A stretch of DNA of 64,000 nt, from the NCBI GenBank assembly GCA_937120535.1, contig CAKZJX010000042.1:1-64000 (forward strand), in the 5' to 3' direction. Numbering within the stretch: the first letter of the stretch is position 1; each line of letters opens with the position of its first letter. Under the pieces are notes generated by a model. That model worked only from the letters and a program-made list of their open reading frames with translations, did no database searches and was not told the DNA's origin. The stretch is from an uncultured Anaerolineae bacterium (lineage in GTDB: Bacteria; Chloroflexota; Anaerolineae; Anaerolineales; Villigracilaceae). The translations under genes and the position numbers were made by a program. This document shows, piece by piece, positions 59,605 through 64,000 of this stretch.

Positions 59605-60639
59605 ATGAACATCGCTTCGTTCTTTCAAGCAATTGCCGGTTTTGCATGGCTATTCTTCTTGATCCTGGTGGCAGTGATCCTCACGCGTTCGGCGCGACGC
59701 CAGCCGACGCGTAGCTTGACGACCGGCGCTATCGCCTTGGTGATCTTTGCCTTGTTGAGCACCGTGCTGGGCATGGGATTGGTATTTATCGAGCCGTATG
59801 AGATGGGTGTGGTGGTCTCGATCTTAGCACCGGGAGGCATGCGGGCCGAACCGCTCATGCCAGGATTGCATTGGATTGTGCCGTTTGTGGAGCGCGTGGA
59901 GCGATATCCGATCGCCATCCAGACGTTTACGATGTCGCGCGGCACAGTTGGCGATAACGTCGGCGATTTCTCGGTAGAAGCCCGCACCTCAGACGGTCAA
60001 CGGATTTTTGTGGATTCGTCGGTGATCTATCGCTTGGACCCGGCGTTGATCTTGGACGTGCATCGCAAATGGCAACGACGCTATCAGGAAGACCTGATCG
60101 TGCCCCAGGCGCGCGGGATCATCCGCGATGCGGTCTCGCAATATCGGGTGGATGAGGTGCTGAGCACCAAGCGCTTCGATATGACTTCGCGCATTAGCAA
60201 TGAATTGCAGCGCGTGCTGTCGGAAAATGGGTTGATCTTGGTGGATTTCGTGCTGCGCGATATTACCTTCACGGAGGAATACGCCCAGTCCATCGAACAA
60301 AAGCAGATTGCCGAGCAACAGGCGCTGCAGGCCAAGTTCGTGGTGGAACAGAAAAAGCAGGAAGCCGAACAAGCACGGCAGATCGCTCAGGGACAGGCCG
60401 ACGCTATAGTGATCAAGGCCCGCGGCGAGGCCGAAGCACGCTTGCTCCAGGCCGAGGCCGAAGCCAAAGCCAATCAACTGCTGGCAGCCTCGCTGGCCGG
60501 CCGGCCCGAACTGCTCACCTATCTCTACATCAGCCGTTTGGCGCCGAACATCCAGGTGATGCTGCTGCCGAGCAACACGCCGTTTGTCTTCCCCTTGCCC
60601 GCCCTAACGCCCACGCCAACGCCGGCCCCTACACCTTAG
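59605..60639 (+). CDS. SPFH/band 7 (prohibitin-like) membrane protein
   Basis: 344 residues after CGGAGGAGCGC, with TATAAT at 59570-59575. Two membrane segments (about 10-28 and 42-64). The SPFH domain follows with GLHWIVPFVERVERYPIAIQTFTMS, RIFVDSSVIYRLDP and FDMTSRISNELQRVLSENGLILVDFVLRDITF. A coiled Gln/Glu/Ala-rich stretch (about 225-290) ends in a Thr/Pro tail. Second SPFH protein of the window besides the slipin. Its stop is 12 nt before the selD start, so they share a transcript, a pairing with no obvious reason. Confidence 0.92.
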   Translation: MNIASFFQAIAGFAWLFFLILVAVILTRSARRQPTRSLTTGAIALVIFALLSTVLGMGLVFIEPYEMGVVVSILAPGGMRAEPLMPGLHWIVPFVERVERYPIAIQTFTMSRGTVGDNVGDFSVEARTSDGQRIFVDSSVIYRLDPALILDVHRKWQRRYQEDLIVPQARGIIRDAVSQYRVDEVLSTKRFDMTSRISNELQRVLSENGLILVDFVLRDITFTEEYAQSIEQKQIAEQQALQAKFVVEQKKQEAEQARQIAQGQADAIVIKARGEAEARLLQAEAEAKANQLLAASLAGRPELLTYLYISRLAPNIQVMLLPSNTPFVFPLPALTPTPTPAPTP

Positions 60640-60651
60640 GAGGCAGATTCG

Positions 60652-61713
60652 ATGAAGGTATCCGCCCCCTCTGGGCGAGAGATTCGCCTGACCACCTTGA
60701 GCAGTTGTGCCGGCTGAGCATCGAAATTAGGCGCAGAAGCGCTGGCGCAGGTTCTGCGCCCAATGCAAGCCCTGTTCCGACCGGCCGATTTCCCCGATCT
60801 GCTGATCGGGTTGGAAAGCCCCGACGATGCTGCCGTCTGGCGGTTGGATGAGGCGCGCGCCTTGGTGGTGACCACGGATTTCTTCACGCCAGTGGTAGAT
60901 GATCCATATGACTACGGCGCGATCGCTGCCGCCAACAGTTTGTCGGACGTGTATGCTATGGGCGGGCGTCCTTTCCTAGCGCTCAACGTGGCTGCATTGC
61001 CCGATCATCTGCCGCCGGAGATCACGAGCGACATTCTGCGCGGCGGCGCCGAAAAGGCACGCGAGGCCGGCGTGGTGATCGCCGGCGGACATACGGTGAA
61101 GGACAAGGAACCGAAGTATGGATTGGTGGTGGTGGGTTTTGTGGACCCCCAACGTATCTTGAGCAAGAGCGGGCTGCAACCAGACAATCGCTTGGTGCTG
61201 ACCAAGCCGCTGGGGTTCGGCGTGGTCACAACCGCCCTGAAGCGCGGGCAGGCCGACCCGAACGATGTAGCCGAGGTAACGGCCTGGATGATCCGCCTGA
61301 ATAAGACCGCGTCTGAGCTGGCCGTGGAGATGGGCTTGCGAGCGGCCACCGATATTACCGGCTACGGCTTGATCGGTCACGCGTGGGAGATGGCTGATGC
61401 GTCACGAGTTTCCCTGCATATCGAGTATGATCGTCTGCCGTTTGCCGGCCAGGCACATCGCTATGCCGAGATGGGCATTTTTCCGGGCGGGGCTTTTGAT
61501 AATCAGGCATACTATCGCCCATTCGTCACCATCCGCCGGCCGCTGAACGAAGCAGAAGAATTGCTGCTCTTCGATCCCCAGACCAGCGGCGGCTTGCTGC
61601 TAGGCGTGCCGCCCGAACGGCTACCGGCCTTGCAGGAGCGCGCTCAACAGTGTGGCCAGCCGCTGTGGGTGATCGGCACAGTCAGCGAGGGACGTGGCAT
61701 TAAAATTCTCTAG
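60652..61713 (+). CDS. selD: Selenide, water dikinase, selenoprotein with in-frame UGA (Sec22)
   Basis: 353 residues when TGA at 60715-60717 is read as selenocysteine. The ATG has AGGAGG 8 nt upstream. Residues 12-25 read RLTTLSSCAG-U-ASK, aligning with E. coli SelD HGAGCGCK so that Sec22 replaces catalytic Cys17 and Lys25 matches Lys20. Downstream: VVTTDFFTPVVDDPYDYGAIAAANSLSDVYAMGGRP, VIAGGHTVKDKEPKYGL, LTKPLGFGVV, TDITGYGLIGHAWEMA and FDPQTSGGLLL. It makes selenophosphate from selenide and ATP, for Sec-tRNA and selenium cofactor synthesis. A start at the internal ATG 60763 would lose the catalytic region. The hairpin after the UGA supports recoding. SelA, SelB and tRNA-Sec must be elsewhere. 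Confidence 0.93.
60715..60760 (+). promoter_or_regulatory. UGA Sec codon and bacterial SECIS-like hairpin in selD
   Basis: TGA at 60715-60717. A perfect 9 bp stem GGCGCAGAA / TTCTGCGCC (60730-60738 and 60752-60760) encloses a 13-nt loop beginning with G, which can form a further GCG/CGC pairing. The stem starts 12 nt and the loop 21 nt after the UGA, within the range of bacterial SECIS elements recognised by SelB. Confidence 0.85.
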
Positions 61714-61785
61714 GAGAACGTACGGGATAAAAGCGCTCGGCTTGAAACCGCCGGCAAAAACGGATAGTCACGAGATGAAGGTGAT

Positions 61786-63111
61786 ATGGAAGAACTTCCG
61801 ACAGCTATAAACCTACGGAGCGGCCTGATCGCTATTGGCATCCTGCTATTGTTAAGCGGTATCCTGTCTATGGCAGAGACAGCGCTCGTCTCCGTTCGTA
61901 AAGCCCGTTTACAACACCGAAGCAATCAGGGGGACACCGGAGCTGCCACTGCCTTGAAACTCATCGAGGAACCCAACCGCTTCCTATCAGTGATCCAGAT
62001 CGGGATCACGTTGATTGATTTGCTGATCGGCGCCCTCAGCGGTGCAACGCTGGGCGTGTGGATCGATGGACAACTTGGTCGCCTCCCCGCCCTGGCGCCC
62101 TATAGCACCATTGTCGGCATTGTGGTCGGCGTCTTGCCGATCACCTATCTCTCGCTAGTGCTGGGGGAACTGGTGCCCAAGCGCCTGGCTATGCGCTCGC
62201 CCGAACAGATCGCTTCGTGGGTGGCCAAGCCGATGCTCTTCCTCTCCCGATTGTTTGCGCCCTTGGTACACACCCTGAGTTTCTCGACCGAGAGTATCCT
62301 ACGCTTGTTAGGAGCGCATCCCATCCAAGAACCGCCGGTGACCGAGGAAGAATTGCAAGTGCTGATCGACCAAGGCACCCAGGCCGGCATCTTCGAAGAA
62401 ACCGAACAGGACATGATCGAAGGGGTGTTCAGCATCGGCGATCAACGCGTGTACTCGTTGATGACGCCCCGCACCGAGATCGTCTGGCTCGACGTGCACG
62501 ACACGATAGACGAGATTCGCGAGAAGATCGCCAATTCACCTTATTCCCGCTTTCCAGTGCGCGATGAATCGCTCGATAATGTGATCGGCATCGTTCGCGC
62601 CCGCGATCTGTTGATTGCGGCGCTCTCCGGCCAGCCGATCGACTTGCGTCAACACTTGCACCCCGCAGTGTACATCCCTGAGACCGCTCTGGCCTCCAAG
62701 GCCTTGGAGATGTTCAAAGGCGGCAAAGCCGAACTGCTGTTGGTGGTAGACGAATTTGGCGCCGTGCAGGGCTTGCTTACCTTGACCGACATCCTCTCCG
62801 AGATTGTAGAAGGCATCGGTAGCGACGGACCCCAAGCCACGCAACGCCAAGATGGCTCCTGGCTATTGGATGGCATGTTGCCGGTGGATGACTTCAAGGA
62901 AATTTTCCGCCTGAGCGAATTGCCTGAAGAGGAAAATTACGAAACCTTGGGCGGGTTTGTGATGTTCTCGTTGGGGCGTGTCCCGCAACCGTCCGATCAC
63001 TTCGAGTGGAATGGCTTGCGTTTCGAAGTGGTGGATATGGACGCCCGTCGTGTGGACAAAGTGTTGGTCACTGCCGTCGGCAGACCCACGAACACAGATT
63101 CATCCAAGTAG
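61786..63111 (+). CDS. CNNM/CBS-domain protein (HlyC/CorC family)
   Basis: 441 residues. N-terminal DUF21/CNNM membrane domain with about four segments (GILSMAETALVSVRKARLQ near 30-48, LVLGELVPKRLAMRSPE near 125). A CBS pair follows (about 210-330: SLMTPRTEIVWLD, SRFPVRDESLDNVIGIVRARDLL, LLVVDEFGAVQGLLTLTDILSEIVEGI), then a CorC-type C-terminal domain with DGSWLLDGMLPVDDF. It probably takes part in Mg2+ or other cation efflux. It overlaps no neighbour; the DUF1330 gene starts 5 nt later. Confidence 0.93.
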   Translation: MEELPTAINLRSGLIAIGILLLLSGILSMAETALVSVRKARLQHRSNQGDTGAATALKLIEEPNRFLSVIQIGITLIDLLIGALSGATLGVWIDGQLGRLPALAPYSTIVGIVVGVLPITYLSLVLGELVPKRLAMRSPEQIASWVAKPMLFLSRLFAPLVHTLSFSTESILRLLGAHPIQEPPVTEEELQVLIDQGTQAGIFEETEQDMIEGVFSIGDQRVYSLMTPRTEIVWLDVHDTIDEIREKIANSPYSRFPVRDESLDNVIGIVRARDLLIAALSGQPIDLRQHLHPAVYIPETALASKALEMFKGGKAELLLVVDEFGAVQGLLTLTDILSEIVEGIGSDGPQATQRQDGSWLLDGMLPVDDFKEIFRLSELPEEENYETLGGFVMFSLGRVPQPSDHFEWNGLRFEVVDMDARRVDKVLVTAVGRPTNTDSSK

Positions 63112-63116
63112 GCCCA

Positions 63117-63359
63117 ATGAGCGCCTATGTAATCGTGGATATTGAGGTGCTGGCTCCCGAAGAGTATCAAGACTACATCGCCGCTGCGCCAGCAACAGCG
63201 GCCCTAGGTGGTGGCTGCTATTTGGCCTGCAGCAGCGCCACCGAGACGTTGGAGGGCAATTGGCATGCCAAACGTCTGGTGATCTTGGAATTTCTATCGG
63301 CGGAACAGGCCAAAGCTTGGCTGAACTTGCCCGAATATGCGGGGAGTGTGGCTCCGTAG
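63117..63359 (+). CDS. DUF1330-family protein, C-terminally short
   Basis: 80 residues; the usual length is about 95. The core YVIVDIEVLAPEEYQDYIAAAPATAALGGGCYLACSSATETLEGNW and RLVILEFLSAEQAKAWLNLPEYAGS match DUF1330 (a dimeric ferredoxin-like fold), but the chain ends shortly after the EY motif, where members normally continue with a last beta strand. It may be slightly truncated. 5 nt after the CNNM gene, so in its operon. Confidence 0.82.
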   Translation: MSAYVIVDIEVLAPEEYQDYIAAAPATAALGGGCYLACSSATETLEGNWHAKRLVILEFLSAEQAKAWLNLPEYAGSVAP

Positions 63360-63380
63360 GGCAACCAGCACGTTCGATGT

Positions 63381-63386
63381 TATAAT
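63381..63386 (+). promoter_or_regulatory. -10 box of leaderless zinc-ribbon/LysM gene
   Basis: TATAAT exactly 10 nt before the ATG at 63397, the same spacing as at the ilvE leader and the NfeD-like gene. No ribosome site between. Confidence 0.65.
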
Positions 63387-63396
63387 CGCACTTTGT

Positions 63397-64000
63397 ATGA
63401 GTCCGGAAACCGAATCGAAAAAGACCAAACTCTGCCCAACGTGCGGCACGCGCCTGAGCGAGAGCGCCACCCGCTGCCTGGTGTGCAGAACCGATCTAAC
63501 CTCCGGGCCGGCGCAGCCGGCCCTGGAGGGCGAACCCTCCGCCCGACCGTTGCAGGCGGTGCGCATGCCCAGCATCACGCTGAGCCTGCCGGCAGCCTTG
63601 GCGATCCTGCTCATCACCCTGCTATTCGGGGCCGGCGTGGTGTTCGGCGTGCTGCGCGCCACCAACCGAGTGGTAGACCCTACGCCCCAGCCCACGCCCT
63701 CGCTCACCCCCACCATCACTCCCACGCCCACCGAAACCGGTACCCCGACCCCCACGGCTACGGCCACCGAGCTGCCGCCCTTCGACTACACCGTTGCCCC
63801 GGGCGACGTATGCAGCAGCATTGCCTACACGTTCAACATCTCCGTACAAAGCATCATTATCCTGAACAATCTGGATGTGAACTGTACCCTGCGCGTGGGT
63901 CAGGTGCTGAAGATCCCCTATCCCACAGCGACGCCTCTGCCTCCGCCCACCCGCACCCTGGAGCCGGCCGAGGCCACCCGAGCCGCCTGCCTCACCGCCC
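63397..64000 (+). CDS. Zinc-ribbon, membrane segment, Thr/Pro linker and LysM protein, partial (right edge)
   Basis: At least 201 residues, open at the edge. Residues 12-32 form a zinc ribbon (CPTCG...CLVC). A membrane segment lies at about 65-90, then a Thr/Pro-rich linker (95-125) and a LysM domain FDYTVAPGDVCSSIAYTFNISVQSIIILNNLD...LRVGQVLKIPYP (about 129-173), followed by a second Thr/Pro-rich stretch. A cytoplasmic zinc ribbon with an outer LysM peptidoglycan-binding domain suggests signalling or anchoring across the membrane. Function unknown. Confidence 0.85.
   Translation, partial: MSPETESKKTKLCPTCGTRLSESATRCLVCRTDLTSGPAQPALEGEPSARPLQAVRMPSITLSLPAALAILLITLLFGAGVVFGVLRATNRVVDPTPQPTPSLTPTITPTPTETGTPTPTATATELPPFDYTVAPGDVCSSIAYTFNISVQSIIILNNLDVNCTLRVGQVLKIPYPTATPLPPPTRTLEPAEATRAACLTA

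Noticed and set aside
60763-61713. SelD starting at the internal ATG 60763
   Set aside because: This would remove the catalytic Sec/Lys region, and no ribosome site precedes it.

Overview
The window most likely comes from a GC-rich member of the phylum Chloroflexota, perhaps Anaerolineae or Thermofonsia-like. This is inferred from several secreted proteins with Thr/Pro-rich linkers, paired SPFH proteins, an SLBB-ComEA protein, carotenoid genes regulated by a B12-type MerR protein, and menaquinone genes. No rRNA or other taxonomic marker is present. Most genes are short-spaced or ATGA-overlapping operon members. Several genes have a TATAAT box only 8-10 nt before the start codon, which suggests leaderless transcripts.

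Layout. 1-1.3 kb: 5' part of a STAND-type NTPase gene cut by the left edge. 1.4-8 kb (minus): a molybdenum hydroxylase operon (helical protein, fused FAD/2Fe-2S subunit, small membrane protein, molybdopterin subunit, alpha/beta hydrolase, selenium-linked maturation factor YqeB). 8-9.3 kb: class I fructose-bisphosphate aldolase with a clear terminator. 9.4-11.5 kb (minus): an I/D-type metallochelatase gene split by an A9 slippery site. 11.8-13 kb (minus): ilvE behind what looks like a complete transcription attenuator with a Leu/Val/Ile-rich leader peptide. 13.5-19.3 kb: SDR dehydrogenase, lipoprotein, tRNA-Val, PBP1A, MaoC hydratase. 19.4-20 kb: deleted IS5-type transposase and the second copy of a small inverted-repeat element also seen at 1.4 kb. 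20-29.5 kb: TetR regulator with a palindromic operator, an ABC importer with an embedded UbiA prenyltransferase, menaquinone genes, AlkZ-related protein, DNRLRE surface protein.

29.7-44 kb: ComEA-like protein, TspO-like protein, divergent crtB and crtI with near-perfect promoters, then twelve co-directional genes headed by a CarH/LitR-type photoreceptor regulator. These include a DICT protein, UV endonuclease, photolyase, P450, lycopene cyclase and an F420/PPOX-type protein. This reads as a light-inducible photoprotection island.

44-51.6 kb: NUDIX hydrolase, response regulator overlapping a MoeA-periplasmic-binding fusion, tryptophanase, XdhC, acyltransferase, UDP-ManNAc dehydrogenase. 51.7-58.8 kb: NfeD/slipin pair, RimI, RNase D, beta-CASP nuclease, tRNA-Ser, UDP-GlcNAc 2-epimerase, secreted protein. 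58.9-64 kb: PyrK-like protein, SPFH protein, selenide water dikinase with an in-frame UGA and a SECIS-like hairpin (a selenoprotein), CNNM/CBS protein, short DUF1330 protein, and a zinc-ribbon/LysM protein cut by the right edge.

Two themes link distant genes. Selenium and molybdenum: YqeB, the hydroxylase subunits, MoeA, XdhC and SelD form most of a maturation set for a selenium-dependent molybdenum hydroxylase. UDP-ManNAcA synthesis: WecB at 56.7 kb and WecC at 50.3 kb are consecutive enzymes. All product names are read from motifs and family resemblance; no database search was run.
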